From Sphingobium ummariense RL-3 (lineage in GTDB: Bacteria > Pseudomonadota > Alphaproteobacteria > Sphingomonadales > Sphingomonadaceae): 64,000 nt of DNA. Positions 44,845-54,229 of the stretch are shown here, piece after piece. The DNA lies in the NCBI RefSeq assembly GCF_000447205.1, contig NZ_AUWY01000112.1, positions 62,001 to 126,000 of the forward strand. Reading direction: 5' to 3'. The position numbers and the translations under genes were made by a program. Below the pieces are notes generated by a model that was not told where the DNA came from, ran no database searches, and saw only the letters and a list, made by a program, of their open reading frames with translations. Each line of letters opens with the position of its first letter. Within the stretch, counting starts at the first letter, position 1.

Positions 44845-46146
44845 TTAGAAGCGCGCGGTGAAGGATGCGGCGACCTGGTCCGCATTGCCGGTGGTCAGGG
44901 CACGGGTCGTCGCCGTGACGGTCGCGGGCGCCGGGAAATAGCTGTCCGGGCGGATGATGTTGGCCTTTTCCACGAAGGTGTGGGCGTAGGACAGGTTGAG
45001 CGCGAACGCCGGCGAGATGTTCCAGGTCGCGCCGCCCGACAGCCAGACGCGGTCGCCGTCCGGCACCCGGGTGGTGAGCAGCTGGTTGTTGGTCGGCGTG
45101 CGGTCGAACATCGTGCCGGCGCGCACGGTCAGGGCCGGGCTGACATCATATTCGGCGCCGGCGCTGAAGCTGTAGCTATCATGATAGTCCAGCTCCTTGA
45201 TCGACGGGGAGCCGACCTCCGGCGTGATCGCGATCGCCTTGAACTTCGACCAGTTGTACCAACGCCCGGTCAGCATCGCGCGCAGCTTGGGCGTCAGGCT
45301 GTGGGTCATGCTGACGGTGACGATGTCGGGGAGGTCGAGCGGCGCGGTCGCGTCCACGGAGCCGTTGGCTGCAGCCAGTGGACCAGCGAGGCCCGAGATG
45401 GTCTGCGTGCCCGTCAGGTGGTGCTTGATGCCGGACCGATAGTGAACGCCGAAATGCGTGTCGCCGGTGGTGTAGAAGATGCCCGCGTTCCAGCCGACCG
45501 ACCAGTCGTCGCCCTCCACCTTTGCATGGCCGTCCGCCAACAGCGGGGACAGCTGCGGCAGGGCGTTGGTCAGCGTCACCTTCACATATTGAACGTCGAC
45601 GCCGCCGCCGATCGAGAGATTGTCGGTGACGCGGTAGGCAGCCGACGGCTGGATATTGTAGGTCTTGAGGTCGGTATAGAGCGAGTCGTAACGGCCGAAG
45701 AAATCGTCGTCATATTCGAGCTTCAGGCCGAAGGGCGCGTTGACTCCCAGGCCCAGCCAGAGCCGGTCGGTGATCTGCGCGCTGACATAGCCGCTGGGAA
45801 TGGGAATGACGCTTTCGAACGGCTGGCCGCCATCGCCTCCCGAAACAGGCACCTGAACGGGAAGGCCCGGCACGGTGCGGGTGGTGCCGCGATTGGACTG
45901 GTGCGCGAACGCCATGAGTGCAACGCCACCGACCGATGTCTGGATGCCCGGAAGTTCCGTCATCGCCGCGGGATTGAAGTAGATCGTTGACGGGTCGTCT
46001 GCTGCAGCGGCGCCACCGGACAGCGCGCGGCCAGTTTCCTTGGGCGACTGTTCCTGCAGGTAGAAGCCGCCCGCGAGGGCAGGGAACGGCGCTGCGAGCG
46101 CGGCGGAAAAGGTCAGACTGGCAAGAAGGCGACGACGAAGGGGCAT
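44845..46146 (-). CDS. FadL/OmpP1-family outer-membrane transport protein
   Basis: 433 residues with a signal peptide (ending AAPFPALAGG). FYLQEQSPKETGRALSGGAAAADDPSTIYFNPAAM (in part: DDPSTIYFNPAAMTELPG) is the FadL N-terminal hatch with the NPA motif. The body is a 14-strand barrel ending in a Phe (ASFTARF). Takes up long-chain fatty acids or other hydrophobic compounds. Its leader has an AGAGGATC ribosome site, partly complementary to the sRNA core found just upstream. Confidence 0.92.
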   Translation of the reverse strand: MPLRRRLLASLTFSAALAAPFPALAGGFYLQEQSPKETGRALSGGAAAADDPSTIYFNPAAMTELPGIQTSVGGVALMAFAHQSNRGTTRTVPGLPVQVPVSGGDGGQPFESVIPIPSGYVSAQITDRLWLGLGVNAPFGLKLEYDDDFFGRYDSLYTDLKTYNIQPSAAYRVTDNLSIGGGVDVQYVKVTLTNALPQLSPLLADGHAKVEGDDWSVGWNAGIFYTTGDTHFGVHYRSGIKHHLTGTQTISGLAGPLAAANGSVDATAPLDLPDIVTVSMTHSLTPKLRAMLTGRWYNWSKFKAIAITPEVGSPSIKELDYHDSYSFSAGAEYDVSPALTVRAGTMFDRTPTNNQLLTTRVPDGDRVWLSGGATWNISPAFALNLSYAHTFVEKANIIRPDSYFPAPATVTATTRALTTGNADQVAASFTARF

Positions 46147-46357
46147 GGCAGATCCTCTGCTTGTTCTTTTGCTGTTCGGGCCGGAAGGCGCGTACAGAAC
46201 GCGTTATCAGGCCCTTGGAGCCGCGGAACTATGCCCCGACAGGGTTAAAATCCAGTGTTCCGGAAACGCCAAGGCCCGCCCAGGGAGCGCTACACCATGG
46301 TTATCGACCCATGGACGCTACGGCAGGGAAGCCCTGTGCGGATATGCCACAGTTGAC
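46147..46357. other. Leader and promoter region of the FadL-type gene
   Basis: 211 bp between the porin start and the terminator of the upstream sRNA. It must contain the porin promoter on the minus strand. I see no reading frame or clear sigma-70 motif; GCAGATCCTCTGC (46148-46160 or close by) is a small inverted repeat around the ribosome site. Confidence 0.4.
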
Positions 46358-46387
46358 AAAAAAAAGCCGTCCTGGTGGACGGCTTTG
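46358..46387 (-). terminator. Intrinsic terminator of the fadL-linked sRNA
   Basis: AGCCGTCC (46365-46372) and GGACGGCT (46377-46384) form the stem, extended by A-T pairs, with a TGGT loop; eight A residues at 46358-46365 give the U-run on the minus strand. Confidence 0.88.
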
Positions 46388-46495
46388 GAAGTTTTTAGGA
46401 GAGGATGCCTGAAAGGCCCGTTCCTTTTGCGGTGCAGCGTCCCACGCCGCAAATGCGAAACGGACACCCATGATTGCATGAAACGCAATCGTCAC
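46358..46495 (-). ncRNA. Small RNA upstream of fadL, paralogue of the one at 39168 (possibly suhB/mmgR family)
   Basis: Same order of elements as the ftsK-linked sRNA: 5' hairpin GATTGC-N7-GCAATC (46472-46490), CGCATTTGCGG element (about 46448-46458), core CTTTCAGGCATCCTCTCCT (complement of 46397-46415) and an intrinsic terminator. The two copies match almost fully over the core and the element spacing, but differ in the linking bases, which points to conserved RNA structure. It lies about 80 bp after the phosphomannomutase gene. Confidence 0.75.
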
Positions 46496-46573
46496 GGAAT
46501 CGTAAGCTTTCCGTAAGGGAAAATGAAATCAGAAAACTGTTAGCGCTATCATCATTGATGGCCTTCGAGCGGT

Positions 46574-47953
46574 TCAATCGACCGGATCGCCCATCCGAAT
46601 CGCCGAATCAGCAAGGCAGGATTCGATTCGCGCCACCAGCGTCGCAAGCGCCTGAGGGCTGTGCCCCTCGGCCCGCGCCACCAGCATCGCCTGCGTATGG
46701 GAAGCCCGAAGCAACCACCATCCCGCCTCCGTCGTGACGCGTACACCATCCGTCATGTCCACATCCTCACCCGACGCGAGCAGCCTGGCGCGAACCTCTT
46801 CCATCACGGCGAATTTGCGCTGTTCGGGCACAGGAAAGCGCAGTTCCGGGGTGTTGAAGAGATCCGGCAATTCGTCGCGCAAGGCGGTGACGCTGCGGCC
46901 GAGCCGGGTGGCCGCACGGATCAGGCGCACCGCGGCGTAAAGCCCGTCGTCAAAGCCGTAATAATCGTCCGCGAAGAACAGGTGCCCGGTCATCTCGCCG
47001 CCCAGCGGGCTGCCGATCTGCTTCATTCTGGACTTGATGTGGCTGTGTCCAGTCTTCCACATCACCGGGTCTCCTCCCAGCGCGGTGATCCGGTCGAAAA
47101 CCATCCGGCTGGTCTTCACATCGGCCACAATGCTGGCGCCGGGCCGGTCGCGCAGCACCGGCTCGACGAGAATCGCCAGGATCTGATCGCCCCAGAGGAT
47201 GCGCCCCTTCGCGTCGACGACGCCGATCCGGTCGCCATCCCCGTCGAAGGCCACGCCGAAATCGAGCTTCTTGTCCGCGACCACAGCGCGCAGATCGGCA
47301 AGGTTCCGTTCCTCGCTGGGATCGGGATGATGATGGGGAAAATGACCGTCCACATCGGTGAAGAGCAGGTGATGCTCACCCGGCAGCAGCTTCGCGAGCT
47401 CCTCGACCACCGGCCCGGCCGCGCCGTTCCCGGCGTCCCAGGCGATCCGGTAGGCGGCGCCGTCGAAACCCTGCACCAGACGCGCCGCATAGCGGTCGAG
47501 AATGTCGACGCGCTCGACGCGCCCCTGCCCTTCCAGCCAGTCGCCGGTCGCCGCCATCGCGCCAAGGCGCTGGATGTCCTCGCCGAAAAAGGGACTGTGC
47601 TGGTGCACCAGCTTGAAGCCGTTGTGATCGCCGGGATTATGGCTGCCGGTCACCTGAATGCCGCCATCGACCTGCAGCACCGCCTCGGCATAATAGAGCA
47701 TCGGCGTGGGACCAAGGCCGATCCGCAGAACCTGGACGCCGCTTTCCACCAGCCCGGCGACGAGCGCGGATTCGAGCTGCGGAGAACTCAGCCGCCCGTC
47801 ATAGCCGACCGCCACCCCCGCGCCGCCACCCCGGCGGACGATCGTGCCGAAGCTGCGCCCCAGCGCATGGGCGTCCGCCTCTCCCAGGGTCCGGCCGACA
47901 ATGCCGCGCATGTCATATTCGCGCAGAAGGCTGGGATCGAAGCGATGGGCCAT
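46574..47953 (-). CDS. Phosphomannomutase/phosphoglucomutase
   Basis: 459 residues, like AlgC. Ser104 in TGSHNPGDHNG is the phosphoserine; VAFDGDGDRIGVVD is the metal loop and GEMTGHLFFAD the sugar-binding loop. It interconverts hexose 1- and 6-phosphates for exopolysaccharide or LPS sugars. The C-terminal phosphate-binding part (LLRASHTQAMLVARAEG) carries the expected R-x-S-x-T-like loop. Confidence 0.93.
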   Translation of the reverse strand: MAHRFDPSLLREYDMRGIVGRTLGEADAHALGRSFGTIVRRGGGAGVAVGYDGRLSSPQLESALVAGLVESGVQVLRIGLGPTPMLYYAEAVLQVDGGIQVTGSHNPGDHNGFKLVHQHSPFFGEDIQRLGAMAATGDWLEGQGRVERVDILDRYAARLVQGFDGAAYRIAWDAGNGAAGPVVEELAKLLPGEHHLLFTDVDGHFPHHHPDPSEERNLADLRAVVADKKLDFGVAFDGDGDRIGVVDAKGRILWGDQILAILVEPVLRDRPGASIVADVKTSRMVFDRITALGGDPVMWKTGHSHIKSRMKQIGSPLGGEMTGHLFFADDYYGFDDGLYAAVRLIRAATRLGRSVTALRDELPDLFNTPELRFPVPEQRKFAVMEEVRARLLASGEDVDMTDGVRVTTEAGWWLLRASHTQAMLVARAEGHSPQALATLVARIESCLADSAIRMGDPVD

Positions 47954-47982
47954 GCTGTCTCCTCCCCCGTCATTCCGTCCCG

Positions 47983-48426
47983 TCAGCCCGGGCCGGTCCC
48001 GTCGCGCACCGCCAGTTCGGCAAGCAGCAGGTCGCGCGCGGCGTTGATCTGGGCGGCCAACGCCTCGGTTCCACCCCTGTCAGGATGAACCGAGGCAATC
48101 AGCCGCCGATGCGCGGCGCGGATCGCCTGGGCATCGGCGTCGACGGGCAGGCCAAGCAGCGCGCGCGCCTCCACGATACGGGTATTTTCCGGGGGAGCGA
48201 CGGCTTTCCGCCTCGGCTTGCTCCGACCCCTGCCCTGCGTCGCGAGGAAGAAGGCGGCGCCGATGACCAGCGGCGCGCCGAGCATCGGCTTGCCCTTTGC
48301 CGCCAGCACCGCGCCCACCAGCGCAGCGCCCCAAGCCATGCCGTCCCTTGCACTCATGCGTTGCAGCCGTCCCGTCCAGATGAGCCAGCCCGCAAGGCCG
48401 GCCAGTAGCAGGGCGAGCAATCCCAT
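47983..48426 (-). CDS. J-domain membrane protein
   Basis: 147 residues. Two hydrophobic segments occur in the first 65 residues, followed by a basic linker and a C-terminal J-domain: EARALLGLPVDADAQAIRAAHRRLIASVHPDRGG (key parts: ALLGLPVDADAQ and SVHPDRGG) with the HPD motif. Membrane anchor plus C-terminal J-domain resembles Tim14/DjlA-like proteins that recruit DnaK at the membrane. It shares one base with the end of mipZ. Confidence 0.88.
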   Translation of the reverse strand: MGLLALLLAGLAGWLIWTGRLQRMSARDGMAWGAALVGAVLAAKGKPMLGAPLVIGAAFFLATQGRGRSKPRRKAVAPPENTRIVEARALLGLPVDADAQAIRAAHRRLIASVHPDRGGTEALAAQINAARDLLLAELAVRDGTGPG

Positions 48427-49229
48427 CAGGCGCCGATCATGTCCATCGTCGCGACATCGGCACGCGACGGCAAGGCGAGGCCCGAGACCATCTCGCGCAG
48501 TTCCTGCCGCGCGGCGACATGGCTGATGCCGAGATCGCCGAGTTGGCCCTTGTCGAGCAGGGTGAGGCCCGAGGGGAAGAGTTCGCGATAGATGACTCGT
48601 TCCGAAAGGCCGGGGATGACCCGGAAACCGACGCGGCGCGACAGTTCCATCAGCGCGTCGCCCACCCGCTTCTTGTTGCGGGCGTCATGGTGCTGGACGC
48701 GGTTGCGCAGCACCACCCAGTCGATCGACACGCCGTCCGCCTTCGCGCGGGTCTTGCGCGCCTCGAAGATCAGTTCCGAATAGAAAGACAGGCGGCGGAC
48801 CTTGAAGGTTTCGGCATCGACCTGGCCGATCAGGTCGAAATCGACGAAGCTGTCGTTCATCGGCGTGACCAGCGTGTGGGCGCGGGTCGCCATGTGGCGG
48901 GCGAACACGTCGTCGCGGCCGGGCGTATCGACGATCAGGAAATCCCGGCCCTCGCCGACCGCCGCCGCTTCGGCCTCCAGCGCCTCGAGGCTGTCGCCCT
49001 TCAGCACCGCATAGTCGGGCATGGCGAGGTCAATGCCGCGCCGGCGTGCGGTTTCGGCACGGTTTTCCATATAGCGGGTAACGGTGCGCTGACGGGGATC
49101 GAGGTCGAGCAGGCCGACGCGGTGGCCGAGCGTTGCGAGCGCGACCGCCGTGTGCACGGCAGTCGTCGACTTGCCGGTGCCGCCCTTCTCATTGGCGAAG
49201 ACGATATGATGCGGTTGGGCGTTCGCCAT
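48426..49229 (-). CDS. mipZ: Division-plane positioning ATPase MipZ
   Basis: 267 residues, ParA/MinD family. Walker A deviant motif NEKGGTGKST (residues about 13-22), VGLLDLDPRQRTVTRYMENR, and VDTPGRDD (Walker B). MipZ forms gradients from ParB at the origin region and blocks FtsZ near the poles in alphaproteobacteria lacking MinCDE. It lies about 2.5 kb from the probable oriC. Confidence 0.93.
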   Translation of the reverse strand: MANAQPHHIVFANEKGGTGKSTTAVHTAVALATLGHRVGLLDLDPRQRTVTRYMENRAETARRRGIDLAMPDYAVLKGDSLEALEAEAAAVGEGRDFLIVDTPGRDDVFARHMATRAHTLVTPMNDSFVDFDLIGQVDAETFKVRRLSFYSELIFEARKTRAKADGVSIDWVVLRNRVQHHDARNKKRVGDALMELSRRVGFRVIPGLSERVIYRELFPSGLTLLDKGQLGDLGISHVAARQELREMVSGLALPSRADVATMDMIGA

Positions 49230-49339
49230 CGGACCGTAAGTACCCCGTTGCTTGTCGCATTGATTCTTGACCGCCAGGCCGCGCCGTGCCTTAGCGATCG
49301 TCCCCTTTTCGAGATGCCCTTATCGGAGCCCTTCCTCCC

Positions 49340-50181
<842 letters not shown>

Positions 50182-50185
<4 letters not shown>

Positions 50186-50622
50186 AAGGGCTTTACGATC
50201 ACCGCGATGACGATCACCGCGGCGGCGACGCCCGGAATCTCGTTCAGCAGCCGCAGCTGTCGGTCGGTGAGCGGGCGCTCGCCCTTTGCCAGCTTCTTCA
50301 CATAGCCCGCAATCCAGCCATGATAGCCCGAGAGGGCGAGGACGAAGAGCAGCTTCAGGTGGAACCAGCCGAAATGCCAGGCGCCAATCTCCACCATCAG
50401 CATCAGGCCGAAGACCCACACCAGCGTCAGCGACGGGTTGAGGATGATCTTGAGCAGCCGCGCCTCCCGCTCGATCCAGCGTTTGTCCTCGGGCGAGCCG
50501 GGCACGGTTTCCTGATGATAGACGAAGAAGCGCGGCATCATGAACAGGCCCGCCATCAGGAAGATGACGAAGATCACATGGGCGGCCTTTACCCAGAGAT
50601 AGGCGGCACCGAGCCAGGGCAT
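50182..50622 (-). CDS. hemJ: Protoporphyrinogen IX oxidase HemJ
   Basis: 146 residues with about four membrane segments: LWVKAAHVIFVIFLMAGLFMMPRFFVYH (in part: VKAAHVIFVIFLMAGLF) and HLKLLFVLALSGYHGWI carry the conserved His residues of the HemJ (UPF0093) family. Carries out the penultimate step of haem synthesis. The start ATG 50622 overlaps the hemE stop (TGATG); a GTG one codon upstream is an alternative. Confidence 0.92.
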
Positions 50623-51683
50623 CACGGAATCTCCCTCTGCCGCACATAGCTAATGAGCGCGTCGACATGGTCAATGGGGGTGTCGGGCAGGATGCCATGG
50701 CCGAGGTTGAAAATATGCGGCCGGCCGGCGAAGGCGCCGCGGATCGAGTCCACCGCCTGCCGCATCGCGTCGCCGCCCGCGATCAGGGCGAGCGGGTCGA
50801 GGTTGCCCTGCACCGGAAGCCCTTTCGGCAGGACCTGGTGCGCCCAGTGCGGATCGACGGTCTCATCGACGCCGACCGCATCGACGCCTGTGCCGCGGGC
50901 ATAAGCGGCGAGCTTCGCGCCCGCGCCCTTGGGAAAGCCGATCACCGGAATATCGGGGTGCAGCGCCTTGAGCTTACGGACGATCCGGGCATTGGGCTCG
51001 ATCACCCATCGCTCGAACTGGAGCGGCGAAAGGCTGCCGGCCCAGCTGTCGAAAAGCTGCACTGCCTCCACGCCCGCATCGATCTGGCCGCAGAGATAGG
51101 TGACGGTCGCGTCGACGATGGCGTCGATGATCGCGCCGAAGCGGGCCGGATCGCCATAGGCAAGGCGGCGGGCGGCGCCCTGGTCCTTGCTGCCCTGACC
51201 CGCCACCATATAGGTCGCGATGGTCCAGGGGCTTCCCGCGAAGCCGAGGAAGGTGACCGACGGGTCGAGCGCGGCCTTCACCTGGCGCACCGTTTCATAG
51301 ACCGCGTCGAAGCGGGTGAAGTCGGGGACGAGGGCTGACAGATCGGTCGCGTCCAGCGTCGGTGCGAGGCGCGGCCCCTCCCCCGTTTCGAACCAGAGAT
51401 GCTGGCCCATGGCATAGGGCACGATCAGGATGTCGGAAAAGAGGATGGCGCCATCGAAGCCGAAGCGGCGCAATGGCTGGAGCGTGACCTCTGCCGCAGC
51501 GGCGCTGTCATAGACGAGTTCCAGGAACCCACCCTTCTGCGCCCGCAGCGCGCGATATTCGGGCAGGTAGCGTCCCGCCTGGCGCATGAGCCACATTGGC
51601 GGCACGGCCGGCACCTTGCCCTGCAGGACGGACAGGAGCGGTTTTCCCGGAAGCGTGGCCGGCTGAACGGAAGGACCCGACAT
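50622..51683 (-). CDS. hemE: Uroporphyrinogen decarboxylase
   Basis: 353 residues from ATG 51683. PPMWLMRQAGRYLPEYRALR is the URO-D signature; FDGAILFSDILIVPYAMG and GAGKGAKLAAYARGTG-like (shown as FPKGAGAKLAAYA) are active-site parts. The haem pair hemE-hemJ is translationally coupled. HemE is a classical neighbour of alphaproteobacterial replication origins, and here it faces the DnaA-box region. Confidence 0.97.
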   Translation of the reverse strand: MSGPSVQPATLPGKPLLSVLQGKVPAVPPMWLMRQAGRYLPEYRALRAQKGGFLELVYDSAAAAEVTLQPLRRFGFDGAILFSDILIVPYAMGQHLWFETGEGPRLAPTLDATDLSALVPDFTRFDAVYETVRQVKAALDPSVTFLGFAGSPWTIATYMVAGQGSKDQGAARRLAYGDPARFGAIIDAIVDATVTYLCGQIDAGVEAVQLFDSWAGSLSPLQFERWVIEPNARIVRKLKALHPDIPVIGFPKGAGAKLAAYARGTGVDAVGVDETVDPHWAHQVLPKGLPVQGNLDPLALIAGGDAMRQAVDSIRGAFAGRPHIFNLGHGILPDTPIDHVDALISYVRQREIP

Positions 51684-51972
51684 GGACTCTCTTAATATAA
51701 GATTCTGAAAAAGGATGATGGAGATAGTAGCGCGGTTGGCAGCGGGGTTTATGCGCTGTGCCCGGATTTGCCAACAGCTTGACTCCGGAAGGGGGCTGAT
51801 TCCCGAATGAGTCATCATCCTCGTCCACGCAATCCACAGGCTGTGGATGGAATCGCCCGGCTGTGGGAGGCCTGTGGACAAGAATCCGGTGAATGTGGAG
51901 CGGAAACGGACGGTGATTTCGTCCGCACCCGATCCCTTGCTTTATCCACAGCCTGCTCACAAAACTGTCATC
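51684..51972. other. oriC: Probable chromosomal replication origin (oriC)
   Basis: This 289-bp gap lies between divergent hemE and ppsR (RP001 family). It has a perfect DnaA box TTATCCACA (51942-51950), a one-mismatch box TGTGGACAA (51873-51881), two-mismatch boxes at 51830-51838 and 51842-51850 (CAATCCACA and TGTGGATGG), and weaker copies at 51862 and 51894. Four GANTC (CcrM) sites are at 51685, 51701, 51781 and 51809. An A/T-rich stretch next to hemE (51691-51720, TTAATATAAGATTCTGAAAA) may be the unwinding element. Gene order matches the known hemE-RP001 origin cluster of Caulobacter and Rickettsia. Confidence 0.75.
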
Positions 51973-52791
51973 ATGTCCCGCATTCACCTGCACCTGCTTT
52001 CGGATTCCACCGGCGAGACGCTGGAGAATATCGCGAAGGCGGCGATCGGGCTGTTCGAGAATGTCGAGGCGATCCGCCATTTCTGGCCCATGGTGCGATC
52101 CGAAGTCCATTTGGACCGCATCATGGAGGAGATCGCTGCCAATCCGGGCTTGGTGCTCTTCACCCTTACCAACCATCCGCTGCGGCGGCGGCTGGAGGCG
52201 CGATGCCGGGCGCTGGGCCTGCCCCATGTCGCCGCGCTGGACGGGGTGGCGGACGCCCTATCCAACATATTGGGGCAGGAAACCCGCACCCGGCCGGGGC
52301 GCAAGCACATCCTGGACGAAGCCTATTTCGCGCGGATCGAAGCGATCCAGTTCACTATCGCCCATGACGACGGCGTCGGGCACGAGAATTGGGAGGAAGC
52401 CGACATCGTGCTGGCCGGCGTGTCGCGCGCATCGAAGACGCCCACCTCCATCTACCTCGCCAATCGTGGGTACAAGACCGCCAATATCCCGCTGGTGCCG
52501 CAATCGCCGCCGCCGCGCACCCTCTTCACGCTCAAGCATCCGATGGTGGTCGGGCTGACCGTCAGTTCGGAGCGGCTGATCCAGATCCGGCGAAACCGGC
52601 TACTGTCGCTGAATCAGGCGCCCGAGACCAGCTATGTCGACAGCGACAAGGTGCAGGAGGAGCTGGCCTTTGCGCGGCGGATGTTCGCCGACAATGGCTG
52701 GCCGGTGATCGATATGACCCGGCGGTCGATCGAGGAAGCGGCGGCGGCGATCATCAACCTGTTCAACGACCGGGTGCTGGCAGAAGGGTAG
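51973..52791 (+). CDS. Bifunctional kinase/pyrophosphorylase, PPSR/PDRP family (DUF299)
   Basis: 272 residues from ATG 51973 (MSRIHLHLLSDSTGETLENIAKA). The phosphate loop GVSRASKTPTSIYLANRGYKTANIPLV (in part: GVSRASKTPTSIYLA) is the DUF299 signature. The family phosphorylates and dephosphorylates PEP synthase or pyruvate phosphate dikinase. This is the RP001-type gene of the origin cluster and reads away from oriC. The frame is open upstream into the DnaA-box region, but no ribosome site supports that. Confidence 0.93.
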   Translation: MSRIHLHLLSDSTGETLENIAKAAIGLFENVEAIRHFWPMVRSEVHLDRIMEEIAANPGLVLFTLTNHPLRRRLEARCRALGLPHVAALDGVADALSNILGQETRTRPGRKHILDEAYFARIEAIQFTIAHDDGVGHENWEEADIVLAGVSRASKTPTSIYLANRGYKTANIPLVPQSPPPRTLFTLKHPMVVGLTVSSERLIQIRRNRLLSLNQAPETSYVDSDKVQEELAFARRMFADNGWPVIDMTRRSIEEAAAAIINLFNDRVLAEG

Positions 52792-52796
52792 GACGC

Positions 52797-53393
52797 ATGA
52801 CCATCATCCTGGCGTCGCAGAGCGCGAGTCGGCGGGCGCTGCTGGAAGCGGCGGGCGTGCCGTTCGAGGCGATGTCGCCCGGCGTGGACGAGGAGGCGGC
52901 GAAGGAGGCGCTGCGAGCGGACGGGCTGGACGCGCGGGCGCTGGCCGATGCGCTGGCGGAGCTGAAGGCGCTGCGGGTGTCGCGCCGCGTGCCGGGCGCG
53001 CTGGTGCTGGGCTGCGACCAGACGCTGAGCCTGGAAGACGGCACCATGATCGACAAGGCGGTCGACAGGGCGGACGCGGAGCGCATCCTGCGGTTGTTGT
53101 CGGGGCGGGTCCATCATCTCCACAGCGCGGCAGTGATGGCGCTGAACGGGGAGCCGGTCTGGCGCCATGTCGAACGGGTGCGGATGACGGTGCGGCCGCT
53201 GTCGGAGGATTTCATCCGCACCTATCTGGACGGCGATTGGGACGAATGCCGCTGGTGCGTCGGCTGCTACCGGATCGAAGGCCCGGGCGCGCAGCTCTTC
53301 GCGAAGGTGGAGGGCAGCCAGTTCGCGATTCAGGGCCTGCCCTTGCTGCCGCTGCTTGACTTTCTGCGCGTGCGGGGCGTTCTGGCGGCATGA
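52797..53393 (+). CDS. Maf-like nucleoside triphosphate pyrophosphatase
   Basis: 198 residues. ASQSASRRALLEAAGV is the Maf loop. CDQTLSLED and the C-terminal GCYRIEGPGAQLFAKVEGSQFAIQGLPL (in part: KVEGSQFAIQGLPLLPLL) complete the site. House-cleaning of modified pyrimidine nucleotides. It follows the ppsR-type gene by 5 bp and overlaps aroE (ATGA). Confidence 0.93.
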   Translation: MTIILASQSASRRALLEAAGVPFEAMSPGVDEEAAKEALRADGLDARALADALAELKALRVSRRVPGALVLGCDQTLSLEDGTMIDKAVDRADAERILRLLSGRVHHLHSAAVMALNGEPVWRHVERVRMTVRPLSEDFIRTYLDGDWDECRWCVGCYRIEGPGAQLFAKVEGSQFAIQGLPLLPLLDFLRVRGVLAA

Positions 53394-54229
53394 GCGAGAC
53401 CCTTCCCTATGCCCCACTCCCCTATGCCGAAGTGATCGGCGACCCGATCGCGCACAGCAAATCGCCGCTGATCCATAATTTCTGGCTGGAGAAGCTGGAT
53501 ATCGAGGCGGAGTATCGCAAGACGCATGTGACACCGGACGGACTGGCCGCCTATTTCCTCGCGCGGCGGGCCGATCCCGACTGGCTGGGATGTAACGTCA
53601 CCATTCCGCACAAGATCGCGGTGATGGACTATACCGACGATCCGGGCGGCGTGCGCGAGCGGATCGGCGCGATGAACACGATTGCCAGCGAGACCGGCGG
53701 GCCGCTGATCGGCACCAATACCGATGCGGGCGGGTTCCTTCAGCCGCTGCTGCGCGACAAGTGGAAGGGCGACAGCGCCCTGCTGGTCGGCGCGGGAGGG
53801 GCAGCGCGGGCGATCCTGTTCGCGCTGGCGAGCCTGGGCGTGACCGACATCACCGTCATGGCGCGTGATCCGGCCAAGGGGCAGGCGCTGCTCGACCGGG
53901 CGGGGGTGAAGGGCCGGACGATCGGGATGGATTCACCGCTTCCCGCCGTCGACCTGCTGGTCAACAGCAGCCCGCTGGGCATGGTCGGGCAACCGGACCT
54001 GGATCTGGATCTGGCGCCGCTGCCCGAGACTGCCACCGTGTACGACATCGTCTATGTCCCGCTGGAAACCGGGCTTCTCAAGGCTGCGCGGGCGCGGGGA
54101 CTGCGCACGCTCGACGGCCTCGAGATGCTGATTGGACAGGCTGCGCTCGCCTTCGATATCTTCTTCGATGCCGAAGCGCCGCGCGAGCATGACGAGGAAT
54201 TGCGGGCGCTGCTCACCCGCGAGGCATGA
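53390..54229 (+). CDS. aroE: Shikimate dehydrogenase
   Basis: 279 residues. AEVIGDPIAHSKSPLIHNFWL is the shikimate-binding N-terminus; GCNVTIPHKIAVMD has the catalytic Lys; ALLVGAGGAARAILFALASLG is the NADP loop; TNTDAGG and VNSSPLGMVGQP are conserved. Fourth step to chorismate after DAHP. Coupled to maf and coaE by 4-bp overlaps. Confidence 0.97.
   Translation: MSETLPYAPLPYAEVIGDPIAHSKSPLIHNFWLEKLDIEAEYRKTHVTPDGLAAYFLARRADPDWLGCNVTIPHKIAVMDYTDDPGGVRERIGAMNTIASETGGPLIGTNTDAGGFLQPLLRDKWKGDSALLVGAGGAARAILFALASLGVTDITVMARDPAKGQALLDRAGVKGRTIGMDSPLPAVDLLVNSSPLGMVGQPDLDLDLAPLPETATVYDIVYVPLETGLLKAARARGLRTLDGLEMLIGQAALAFDIFFDAEAPREHDEELRALLTREA

Noticed and set aside
51847-51972. Upstream extension of the PPSR-family reading frame into the DnaA-box region
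   Set aside because: No ribosome site, no family match in the extra 42 residues, and the stretch is explained by the origin elements.
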